DNA of 64,000 bases, taken from NCBI GenBank assembly GCA_001910725.1, contig MJGA01000009.1, forward strand, positions 992,001 through 1,056,000, given 5' to 3'. The number at the start of each line of letters is the position of its first letter. The first letter of the stretch is position 1. Positions 1-10,804 of the stretch are shown here, in pieces. Origin of the DNA: Phanerodontia chrysosporium. Lineage: Eukaryota; Basidiomycota; Agaricomycetes; Polyporales; Phanerochaetaceae. A program made the position numbers and the translations under genes. A model generated the notes under the pieces. It was not told the DNA's origin. It worked only from the letters and a program-made list of their open reading frames with translations, and did no database searches.

Positions 1-2181
1 TCAGATCTTCGACGCTCTATCGTACGATAAGGGGGCTACCGGTGAGTTTGGTCGCTGCAAATGGATTATTTCTGGTGTCTGATGCTTACCGCACCCCGCC
101 AGTTCTCCGGATGCTGTCGTACTATGCTGGCGAGGATGCCTTCTTTAAAGGTGCATCAATCTATCTCAAGAAGCATCTATATGGCACCGCTGTGACGAAG
201 GATCTCTGGGACGGTGTTCAAGAAGCTACCGGTGAGGATGTTGCCAAGGACCCTAGACTTGATTCTCAACGTCTGTTTAGGTTTACCGGTGCCCCATATC
301 ATGGACAACTGGGTTAAGAAGGTAACGCGCCTGGGATATTCCACAAATGTAGGCTCATAAATGCTCACAGATGGGATACCCCGTTATCACAGTACGCGAG
401 GAGGCAACAGGTATCCGTCTCCGACAGGACCGGTTCCTGGAGACCGGTCCAGCTACTCCTGAGCACAACGAGACAATATGGTGAGTTAACTCTGGACCTC
501 ATGCATTGACTGTGCCCTGACACATCCACAGGTCCATTCCGCTGAGTCTGCTGAGCATTGGCCAAGACAGGAAGCCATCCGTGAACAGGACTGTCCTTCT
601 AGACACGCGAGAGAAGACCATCGAGCTCGACATGTCCAAGCCGTTCAAACTGAACGCAGGGACCGTTAGCATGTGTCAGTCACACAATCGCTGCAATTCG
701 TCGCCCCCGTACTGAAACGTCTTACAGATCGTGTCTTGTATCTCAACCCAAAGCGTGTTGGTATGATTGCACGAGAAGCCCTCAAGAAGAACTCTGGCTT
801 CTCGCTCGAGGACAAGCTTGGGCTCATGATAGACGCGATTGAATTGGAGAGGACAGGCTATCCGGACACGAAGCTGAGTAGCGTGTTGGATCTTTACGAG
901 ATCTTCCGTAAGGAAGAGGATTGTACGTATTTTGCACACCCGTTTGGTATATTCTGGTTAAGGGGATCACTGACAGATTGCATATTGTCGACGATCGCGG
1001 ACGGTCTGAACCACATTTCTTCCGTCTGGTTCCAGGATGGGGACATAATCAGGGATCTGGATCATTTCCGCCGGGTGAGTGACAGACGTCGGTACCATGC
1101 ACATTCAAGTGGTAAACACTTACACTATCTACAGATACTATTTGTTCCGATAGTCGACCAGCTCGGGATGGAATATCCGAAAGACTCGCAAGATGAGCCC
1201 ACTGAGAGACGTCAAATGCGTACCCTTGCGATCACCCAAGCTGCGCACGGCGGAGAGATGAAGTGAGTTTATCAAGTGCACCCGACAGCGTTGAGCATTT
1301 AGCTTGTCCGTTCTAGAGTGGTTGACCACCTCATCAAACTCTTCAAAGAAGCTACAAAGAACGGAGACTTCGGTACCATACCTGCAGATCTCATGCGAAT
1401 CACTTACCGGATCGCAAGTCTACTTGAACTGCTTTCCCGGTCGATGACTTACACAGTATCCCTAGGCTGTCAAATACGGCGGACGCAAGGAATACGACGC
1501 TATGAAGGGCATCGCTTTGAAGCCTGTGACTCCGCAATCGGGTGTGGCCGCTATGCAGGCCATGGGTGCAACACTGGATCAAGGGGCGCGTGGTAAGCTC
1601 AAAGCCAGTTTGTCAGTTTGCGAGGACTCAATGGCAGTCTAGACGATCTCTGGGCTCACATCATGAAGAAAGCTCGCAATCAGGACTTGTTTTCCTACTT
1701 CAGCGGGTTGCAGGCGAATCACAACTCCCGCCGGTTCCTTGCGGAACAGTTCAAGAAGGACTACTACGAAGTATCTACCGCGTTTCTCAGTATGCTGGAC
1801 TTATTACTGATGAGCCTTCGTAGCTTGAGAAACGAACGCTCGAGAATTTTATGCTGCAGGATCTCGTTAGGGTATGACGATGTGCACTCGAAATCCTGTC
1901 CAGGTTCTCATTGATCCTTTCGCTAGTACGCCTTCGTCGCGCTGTCGTCTGAAAGAGACTACGAAGAGACGAAGGCGTTCTTCAAGGACAAGAATACATC
2001 GACGTTTGAGATGTCCCTGAACCAGGTGTTGGACAATATCAAGGCGAGAGGTGCTTGGGTCAAGGTCCGTAGCATGCAGCAATGAGGCGCGTTATATTAA
2101 TCCTGACGTATCTGTGTTGTACAGCGTTCAACAGGGGACCTCAGGGAATGGTTGAGGAACGAGAACAAGGACGAGGTGTAA
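1..2181 (+). CDS. M1-family zinc aminopeptidase, C-terminal part (5' truncated by window edge)
   Basis: The window opens inside a puromycin-sensitive/APE2-type aminopeptidase. The peptidase core with HEXXH lies upstream and is not visible. What is seen is the end of the catalytic domain (LRMLSYYAGEDAFF, then IMDNWVKKMGYPVITV), a beta domain with NAGTVSMYRVLY, and the long helical ERAP1_C-like domain ending in GDLREWLRNENKDEV. About a dozen exons join cleanly in one frame. Introns seen include 42-102, 232-280, 322-370 and a GC-AG intron at 1414-1465. The family trims N-terminal residues from peptides in the cytosol. No frame break was found, so the gene looks functional. The stop is at 2179-2181. 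Family assignment is strong; which fungal paralogue it is cannot be decided without the N-terminus. Confidence 0.9.
1414..1465 (+). other. GC-AG intron in the aminopeptidase gene
   Basis: The exon ends in codons for TYRI. The next bases are GCAAGT, the usual strong donor for GC-AG introns, and the acceptor is CCCTAG. Splicing here gives TYRI-AVKYGGRKEYDAM, which is continuous with the family. The nearby GT at 1419 would leave the wrong frame. The intron is 52 nt, the normal size for this window. Confidence 0.8.
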
Positions 2182-2306
2182 AGTGGGCGACAATGTAGCA
2201 ACAGAGAAGTAGCGATAAGGCAGTTCCTGTGTCTGAGAGTCAATCATGGAGAGAGCAAAGGTCAAGCAGGATGAGCAGAGAGACAAGCAGCAAGCAGCAC
2301 AGTCGA
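2182..2306. other. Short convergent 3' spacer
   Basis: About 125 bp lie between the stop codons of two converging genes. No separate feature was recognised. Confidence 0.5.
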
Positions 2307-5300
2307 TCAGGATACGAAACGCGAAATACTTGCAGGAAGCTTCGGCCCAAAAAGCGAGGTTGGTACATGCTTCACAATCGAACCGCGATTGATCGTCGCT
2401 ATGGCCTTCTCGATTTCCGCCTGTATGTTGCGATCTGCGATAGCGAGGTCGTCGAGGCCATGAATGAGGTTTCGTCCGAAAGATGCGTATTCGGACTCGA
2501 ACTCGATGAGGCGATTGTAATGGTCGATGCTGTACTTGACTCAGCTTTGGAGCTGCGCGAAAGACGGGGAAAACTCACCACTCAGCGCGCATGTCTTCTA
2601 AATCGGCAGCCGCGTCAGCGAGCAGCAAGTCTCGCCCACGCCGTATATCATGGCGGACGGTCTCAACTTTATTGTGGATTTTGTAAAGGATAGCCTTAGA
2701 TGAGGTGATAAGCAAGGTTTCACTGTCGACTACGGGACACACTGACCTCCTGAATATCTTGAAGCACCGTGGCGATGTCGCCCATGATATCGCCAGACTC
2801 TGCTCTCTCAGTCTTCGCCGTCGTCGCGGCAGCGCGTGCCCTGTCAGATCGTATAGCTGAAGCTTTCGGCAAGGCTGGGATACGTGGCGTCTTGTCCCTC
2901 GGCGCCTGCCGCACATTGACAGGCTTTGGCTTGAGGATAGGTGTGCTGATCCTATCCGAAGAGGGTAGCTCCTGGAATGTGACGCTTTGTCCTGGAAGAG
3001 CTGGGCGTGATGCCTCTCGGTGTGCTGCGCGACGTGCATTCTCAGCCCAAGCGGCGGTGGGAGGAGCGGGGCTCGGCAAGGCGAACTTCATCGGGGAGTC
3101 CTCTTTTGCGTCGAAATTGCCGCAAGTTTCCTGTGTGATGTAGTCAGAATCACAACTTGACCGAGAGACCGCGTCCCTCTACCGTCTGCATTACTTCATG
3201 GACGAACGTATCAGCTTCCTTTCCAGCTATCTTGCATGGGGTAGGCGCCACGAGAGTCACGTCCGCGATGTCTTCGTCATCTTCTACAGCAAGCTAGAGG
3301 TAGGGATTTTGAAAACGAGCAGAGTTATGTCATAGGTGGATCTGACAGACCTGCACATCCGGAACTTCTAGAGCAGGATCCTCTCGCAACGACTGAAGAG
3401 GCGGGGACTGCGTGTGGTTGCTCGAGTAGGGAGAAGAGGAAGAGGAGGATCGGGGTCGACAGATGGTTTGGGTTCGGCTGGTTTCTCGTGAAGGTCTTTC
3501 CAAGGGGCCTTCTTGGATTTGCTCTTAGCTGCGACCTTCTTCTCGGACTTACGAACCTTCTCGTCGCCCTCATATGATGCTTCATCAGGACATGAACTTC
3601 ATGTGTCAAGAGGACCGGTTGCTGACCTTTTCTTTCGCCTCTTCATCTACGACACTCTGCTCAGGGTCAGCCTGCACAGCAGGCTCGCGCTTCGCTTCAT
3701 TCACGCTTCTTGGCGCGGGCTTACGCCTGCTTTCGAGTTTCTCTTTAACCTCAGGCGGGGCCTCGGCGACAGGTGTCTTGATCAGCGCCTGCTGAGTTGC
3801 CGCAGCCCCGGCCCTCTTCCTCGTCGAACGCGTGACCTTCGCCGCGGCGGTGGCGTCCTTCTCCGCTCCCACGTCCTTCTCCAACGCCAAGGAAACAGCG
3901 CTCTTCTCGGTTTTCACGGCAGACGCCGCCGGGTCAGGGATCATGTCGAAGTCGAAGGTACCGGCAGGGACAGCAGTGGGGCCAGGCGGCGGCGACGGCG
4001 TAGGGTGCATTGGGCTTGCGCGAGCTTTCTTTGCACGATACCTTTTCTGCGCCCTCGCACTGTCAGGCTTGGGAGCGGAGCCTCCTTCCGTGGTTCACCG
4101 ATGGGTCCGCCTTCTCCGGAGGGGCCAGCTTCGGCCGCTTAGCATCGACGCTTTTGGCACCGTCGTCCACCAGGTCTTCGCCTGCACTCCGTTTTCTCTT
4201 TGAATTCCGGGCGGCGGATGGTACTTCAGCGGCAGCGTCGGGAATAGGCTCGTTCTTCTTGCGCATGTTATTCTTGACGGACTTCTTCGCAGGCTGCACA
4301 GGCGGAGAGCTCATCCGCACTAGACTCTCGGTCAGCGGACCGCGTACTTGCGAGACGTACTTTCATCGTACCTTGCTTAGCTCCCGTCCCCGTGTTCCCT
4401 GGCTTCGCTTCGCCCGAAGCCTCGTCGCGTTCGCCCGAGACTGTCGGACCAGCAGGTACAGACTTCACGAGCAGCATTTTTTCGTCAGGGTCAGTCAGAT
4501 CAAGGTCGACGTGCACCGGAGCCTTCGTAGAGCGCTTCCTGGAACCAGCAGCACCAGCATCAGGAGCCTTCCCAGCAGCACCGTCAGACGCGTTCTTCAT
4601 CGAAGCAGCTCTAGAGGCGACAGACTGGCGGCGAGAGGACGACATCTTCGTGGGCGTCACAGGAGTCATGGGCAGAGCCGAGCGCGTCCTCGAGACCAGT
4701 GTCCGCGTCGAAGGGAGAACATCCTCGATCTCGTCGTCAGATATGAGTACAGGGACAGCCTTCTTCGTGGACCTCGCGAGCGCCTTAGCGGGCGTAGAGA
4801 CCGCCAGTTCGTCGTCCGAGTCAAGCACGCGGCGGCCCTTGGGGCTTTCGCGATAGTGGCGGGTTTGTCTACAGACACAGGTTTTGGCAGCGGTCTCGGT
4901 GCAGGCTTTTGGGAGGCTTTCGGCGGGCCAAGCGGAGAATCGACCGAGGAGAGCTCGTCGTCGCTGCCACCAAAGGCTGACTCGCGAAGGACTTGGCTGA
5001 CAGTGCGTCTGACCGGCGTTGCAGGTGGCTTTAAGACAGCAGAACGAGCGCTAGAAACCGGAGTATACATATCACTTATCGTCGCTTCAGCAAGAGCTTC
5101 CGTGTGCGCGAGGGTAGCAGCAGCAGGCTCAGGATGAGAAGTCGCGGTGTCCACAGCAGCGCAAGTAACAGGAGATGTATCCACAGTCTGAGGTTCTGCG
5201 TTGCGAGTTGGGGAAGCATTCGTTGGATGTGGTAGAGTCAGCAGAGCAGGGTCAATGCAGGGCGCTTCTTCGCAGATACCATTCGTGAATTGTTCAGGAT

Positions 5301-7263
5301 CGATCTCGTCTTGATCGTCGCTAGGATCGTTCGTGCCGTACACTGGAACATGTAAGTGTTAGCAGGGTATGTTGCTGGCGACTTACGCTGCGTTAGGTTC
5401 TCAACACGATTCTCCATCTGTCGAAGGGGTGAGGGCGTAGGAGTGTGGGACTGCAAAGAGGCACGTACCTCGTCTGTGCCGATTAGATTCCCCGCCATAT
5501 CCATCTCTAGCGTAGCGGGACAGCTCAAAATTGACTGCTTCGCGGACGCATTCAAGCTAACGTTCCCCTGGGATACGAAGGATGAGCGCGTCAAGACCAT
5601 ATATACCGGCAAGACTTACTACTCCTCGACTTTTGAGTGCTGTCTGAAAGCGGTCAACTTGGTCTCCAGCTAGCGCAAACGTTAACTGCAGGGAAAGTTC
5701 GGGTGACTGGGAGTTGATTGGTTCCCGCCCAAGCTTTGGGGGCGCAGAGAGCGTGACATGGACATGAGCTATCTGAGAGTTCTTAGGGGCCGGTGTAGCA
5801 CAAATACGTCGCGAGATCTCCACAGAGGTGATAGTCGAGAATGCAGCTGTCAGCGAGTCGAACAAATCCTCCTGTGGATGCAACAATGACGCATATAGTC
5901 AGTCAAGAGATGAGAATGGATATGGAAAACAGACTTTAACGAGCACATTAGCCATGAGCCCCCGCTCATCTACAAAAATGCGGTCCGATGGCTTGGCCTC
6001 GCCTCCAACAACAACATCGCTGATGCTAAACGGCTGGGGACTAAGCCGCCAAAGTCAACTAGAGGGACACATGAACGCATATAACCAGAAACGACGCACT
6101 ATCCGATGTTCGAAGCGGCAAGCGTCTCCACAATGCGTATCGCGGTTCGGTCCCAGTCCGGCGTCGAGAGGTGCTCCACCATGTCCGCGAGCTGTTCGCC
6201 CGTCTGTGCGTCGTCCGGGTTGGAATCAACGAAGACCGACCGGATGAACGCCCGCCGTTCCGCGCGTCCGGTAGCAGTAGATTGAGATGGAGGAATCATT
6301 CTCGCAAACAGGTTTAGAATGCTCTCCATTGCGAGATAATCTAGCTAAGAGGTGAGCTTAGAACCGGGCGAGTTAGAACAGGCCCGTACCTCGCGTCCGC
6401 CAAAGCATAGAGCCCAGTTTTGCACTAGCATAAAGATTTAGATACTGCTTATGTAGCGTTGCCTATCGCATACCCGCCGAGCATCTCTTTGTTCAACAAT
6501 CGCTTCTGATTGGGTCGGTGTCCTTCCGCTGATTCAGAGAGGACTGAATATCCCTGCACAGTTCAGAAGCGTGTCAGATGAATCTGACAAGTAGAGAAAA
6601 TTAGACATACTGTGCATCTCAGTTCAGGACTCATGTGCGAGGCTGAACTCGAAGAAAGGATGAAGCAGAGCCCAGGGTATAGAGCCGAACCAATATTCTC
6701 CTTGCAAGCCGCTGAGATGAAAAAGGTAAATTAACTATTAACTGAGCTAGGTTTTATGCTCACGCTCTTGATGTTCGTCCAGGTGGTCCTTGTCGTTAGT
6801 CGGGGTCAGTCGAAACAGTGCCGAGTGCGGGCGTGTCGCGACGTGCTCACCAGTATTCCGGATAGCAGAGCATTCAACACGCCTTCCCAGCGTAGGCACT
6901 CTTCGCTCTTTCCTGTGGTAACTGCCTTGATAATCTTGTCCTCGTGTATCGCTTTGCAGAGAGCAGCCGCGAGCTCAAAAGCCGGCTGCGGGACGCAGCA
7001 TACAGGACGGACAGTTGATGCCTGAACACCTCGGACAATTTGCTTTCGACATCCACAGATAGCGTTGAGCCTTTCTAAATTTATACCGCAGACCTTCAGT
7101 CGGTGAACGCGGAAATGAAGACACGGCGCACCAGGAACACGAGATACGAAGTGACCTTCCCGAGCACGTCGCCAGCCGGGTCTTGCTTGCGTTTGCCTTT
7201 GGCCTTGGCTCTGATGGCACCCTTCATGGCCGCAAGGGCCTCGTCTATAGCCGGAGCGCGCAT
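2307..7263 (-). CDS. Large coiled-coil protein, candidate meiotic chromosome-axis (Red1/SYCP2-like) protein
   Basis: I do not recognise this gene with certainty. Hand splicing from an ATG at 7263 gives a protein of roughly 1,200 residues. The first ~400 residues look ordered and helical (FELAAALCKAIHEDK, LRWEGVLNALLSGIL, GAKLGSMLWRTRDYLAMESILNLFARM), followed by a mixed region of ~150 residues (ISDVVVGGEAKPSDRIF, VEISRRICATPAP). Next comes a long Ser/Pro/Lys/Asp-rich stretch that looks disordered, with repeated SDDE and KRKR-like patches. The last ~120 residues form a helical, probably coiled-coil tail (MGDIATVLQDIQE through EIEKAIATINRG). This order (ARM-like, PH-like, disordered linker, coiled coil) is that of Red1/SYCP2-type axis proteins; the link is inference from architecture only. 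Two joins near 4080 and 4850 need either very short introns or one-base errors. The start could lie further upstream. Confidence 0.5.
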
Positions 7264-7817
7264 ATAGCAGGACGCCTGTTGCTGACGACGAATGGGAGTG
7301 GAAAGCAGAGACGCGAAGCAACGCGGGCGCGACTCGGGGCAGGGTGCGGGGTCTCGCATCGGCAATCACCGCGCCACGATGGCATCAATCGCCCGAGCCC
7401 CCGACGGGCTCCTTTCTCCTTCGAATGCGATGAAGCGGTCATACGAGCCGTGTGACCGTACTCGACCATTCGCATGCCCACACTCTGATCTATCGGTGCT
7501 CAGCAATGTTTTCGCCGTCAAGACTCCGTTTTCTCCGGTTATCTCAGAGAGAATTCCGATCATGTTCAAGTTTGCCCCGCGCGATGCACATGTGAGTCGC
7601 CCGTGGCTTGGTCCAGCACACGAGGCCGTGATTCTGAGCTTCAGATTATCCATAGTCTCCATACTTCGTTGCATTGACTGTGATGCATTCTTACGCGCCT
7701 GAACAATCCGGCGATGCCAGTACCTCGTTGCGCCCCGCTATATAACCAGCTTTCTTCGATGCCTGAACGAGTCTTACAACGCTACCTCTCGCCCCCATCG
7801 CCATCTACAAGGCCCCG
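7264..7817. promoter_or_regulatory. Divergent intergenic promoter region
   Basis: This 554 bp segment separates the start of the coiled-coil gene (-) from the start of CYP-1 (+), so it should carry both promoters. Apart from the TATA element at 7739-7745 no motif was recognised. Confidence 0.4.
7739..7745 (+). promoter_or_regulatory. TATA box of CYP-1
   Basis: TATATAA lies 73 bp upstream of the CYP-1 ATG in GC-rich surroundings, a usual position for a fungal core promoter with a short leader. Confidence 0.45.
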
Positions 7818-10008
7818 ATGGCAGTGCTTCTTGCTGCTGGATACTATATACTTTCAGTGGCTGTTTTCATTCTTCTGTACAACGCATCCAGGAGACGTCA
7901 ACGCTTGCCACCAGGACCAAAAGGCCTGCCTCTCATTGGAAACCTCTTTGATGTACCGAACGACTATGCATGGCTCAGATACAAGGAGCTTGGGCAGCAA
8001 TATGGTACGCGGGTCATGCACTCTACTCATCTGGCTCTAAATAAGCACTATAGGATCAGACATCGTGCATATGCAAGCACTCGGCAATCATATACTAGTT
8101 TTGAACAGCATGAAGGCTGCGGTAGCGATTCTAGACAAGCGAGCAGATATCTCTTCTGACAGGTGAGAGTATCACGGAAGCGCATGCACTTGATCACGCT
8201 GATATGCCTCATCTCGACAGACAGAGCACAATGATGCTGGACGAACTGTATGTGGCATCTCGGCTCACTTCGACGACTACTGACCGGATCGCAGCTCTGG
8301 CCTGGGCCGCGCATGGACACAGTTGGGGCACAACGACAGCTGGCGAATCCATCGGCGACTATTTCATCAACATTTCCGCCCCTCTGCAATATCACAATAC
8401 CATACGAAGCAGACGAAGGCCATACGCCGCATGCTTTCTTTCCTCCGGGAGTCACCTGCGCAATACATGGACCATATCCGGTTGTGAGTATGGTCTGGCC
8501 ATAAGAGTTATACTGTGCTGATATCTTTGGCAGCATGGCCGGATCTATGATCCTCGATGTTGTCTACACTCTGGACGTGCAGCCCGGCGATTACAGAATT
8601 AAGCTCGCGGAGATGGTGGCGCATGTATCGACTGAGGTGTTCACCGCAGGCGTGTGGATGGGTGTGTCAATATGCGCATCGCAGACTAGCCAGATTGCTA
8701 ACTTGATCTCTTAGTCGATATGATTCCTATGCGTGAGTCGACTTACTGCGATACGCCCGAATACGTCTAACGCATACAATATATCAGTTAGGCATTTACC
8801 GATATGGTTCCGGGGGCTGGGTTCAAGATTCAGGCCGCGAAGTGGAAGACCACGGTGGACAAGAGCTACGACATCCCCTATGAGCAGTTCAAAGCCTCTA
8901 TGGTACGCGTCGGGAAGCCGAACAGACTGCGCCCTCGACACTCATTTGTCTTCTCAGCACGAGGGCGGTGGCGAACCATGCCTCGCTTCGGCGTTGCTTT
9001 CTAGCGCTGAAGACGTCGAAGAGCTTGAGCGCATGGACAAGGTCTTTTCATCGCTCACTGGCACCGCATACATAGGTGCGTAGAGTGCGTTCTGTCACTG
9101 ACCTGGTGCTGACTTGTCACAGCTGGTACCGACACAGTGAGTGACAAATCCGAGCCGGCGCGACGCAGTACTGACATGAGCTAGACGGTCTCGACTCTTG
9201 CATCGTTCGTATTGGCCATGACTATCTTTCCAGAGGCGCAGCTCGCAGCACAAGCCGAAATCGATCGTGTGCTAGGTGGAACGCGCCTCCCTGACATCAA
9301 TGACAAAGCCAATCTGCCACAGGTTACTGCAATCCTATACGAAACACTTCGGTTAGTTCTATCCCCGTGTCTGCTGGCGTTTCTCATTTCCCCGCAGATG
9401 GAATCCAGTTCTGCCCCTCGGTAGGCACGAATATCTGTGCCCCGACTCTAGATCCTGACTGTGTTCACAGCCCTGCCCCACCGCACCACTGCTGACACCT
9501 CCTACGACGGTTACTACATACCGGCCGGCACCGTCGTGCTCGGAAACTCCTGGTACGTCGTCCGTGTTCCCCCTGTGCACCGCCCCATTCATCGCGCGCA
9601 GGGCCATCCTGCAAGATGAGACCCTGTTCCCCGAGCCCCAGCTCTTCAAGCCAGAGCGCTACCTCAACTGCGACGGCTCGCTGAACAGCAGCGCACACTA
9701 CCCCATCGAGACGTTCGGCTTCGGACGCCGGATCTGCCCCGGGCGGTACTTCGCGCAGGACGCGGTCTGGCTCGCCATCGCACATATACTGGCTGTGTTC
9801 AAGATCGAGCGTGCGCGCGATGGAGATGGGAAGGAGATTGTGCCCACTCCGGAGTTTACGGCGCGGATCGTCAGGTGAGTGATGAGCCCGATTAGTGGGG
9901 CCATGCTAACTGACAGTCAATAGCATGCCGAAGCCGTTCGAATGCAACTTCAAAGTTAGGTCTCCTCAAGCGGAGAGTCTGATCGAGTCAGCGGCACTGG
10001 GTGGTTGA
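7818..10008 (+). CDS. Cytochrome P450 (CYP-1), microsomal monooxygenase, intact
   Basis: A complete P450 gene with about a dozen short introns. The N-terminal membrane anchor (LLAAGYYILSVAVFILLY) is followed by a proline hinge (RLPPGPKGLPLIGN). Visible landmarks are the helix C region (WRIHRRLFHQHF), the I-helix oxygen-activation motif AGTDTT, the K-helix ETLR, the PERF-type FKPERY and the heme loop FGFGRRICPGRYF with its Cys ligand. The C-terminus PKPFECNFKV matches its paralogues. It should sit on the ER facing the cytosol and use a P450 reductase. The substrate is unknown; its place beside a terpene cyclase suggests a terpenoid. No frame break was found. It belongs to the same subfamily-like group as the other P450s here and looks like the O-methylsterigmatocystin-oxidoreductase-type P450s expanded in wood-decay fungi. 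Confidence 0.92.
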
Positions 10009-10804
10009 CGAACAATGTCGCGGGAGCTCCTTGGTCTGCCTACTATACCGGCGCGCATTGCGTTAACTTTCTGTACAGCCGAATCCGATCTCTCCACTAG
10101 TTTTCCCTCTATTAACCTCTAGAAGCCCTGCGACCTGGACATGGCTACAATCCCTAAGGCCAACGACCTATTTGGTCATGGACTCCATCGCGTGATGACA
10201 CTGAGAGCTCTGCACGGCGAGGCGGAAGCTTGATTTCTAGCTCCACTCGACAGTCAGACCGCGCGGCGCTTTCGCTGAGCATTCACTGCTACGACGGCAT
10301 TGCAAGTGATGGAAATGGTATGCACATCCGATAAGAATCGTCAAACAACTGATGCCTTACATACGACTCTCTCACCTCGCGCAGGAAGCACTCATCAGCT
10401 GTACTTATTCTCATCGGACTAACCGTGTACTCCTAGACTGACAAGCGATGGCTCTAGAAACGACACTATTTAGCGAGATGTACGTACGTTATTGAGCGAC
10501 TGCTTTCGATGAGAGTTTTCTACGAATCGCTTCAGTCATGTCGCAGGAAGTCTGATTTCCTGCGACATGACTAAAGCAACTTGTCGAAAGCTACCATGGG
10601 TCGTGCGACAGGCGACACAAGAACAGGCGGACCCCGCGTGACGTCGCTAATCATGCGCTATCAGCTAACTTGTAGCGAACTCTAAAGTAGCCCTGACAGC
10701 TCCCAACAGGCAGGTCGCGCGTGGTATCGGACATCTCCAGCGGCGGCCTACTTTAAGGCTGAAGTCGTCCGATTCGACCTGACCCCTACGTTAGCGGAGC
10801 ACCG
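10009..10804. other. Intergenic region between CYP-1 and CYP-2
   Basis: About 800 bp with no coding region recognised. It holds the perfect hairpin at 10534-10572 and must include the CYP-2 promoter. A CTACTTTAAGGC stretch about 55 bp before the CYP-2 ATG is a weak TATA-like candidate. Confidence 0.5.
10534..10572. repeat. Perfect 16-bp inverted repeat with 7-nt loop
   Basis: The left arm AGTCATGTCGCAGGAA (10534-10549) and right arm TTCCTGCGACATGACT (10557-10572) are exact reverse complements around GTCTGAT. The position, between two P450 genes of the cluster and about 235 bp before the CYP-2 ATG, would suit a regulator-binding palindrome. It could also be a transposon footprint. Confidence 0.85.

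Noticed and set aside
4010..5137. Plus-strand open frame of 375 residues
   Set aside because: It mirrors the disordered part of the minus-strand coiled-coil gene; Ser/Arg-rich composition comes from the opposite strand.
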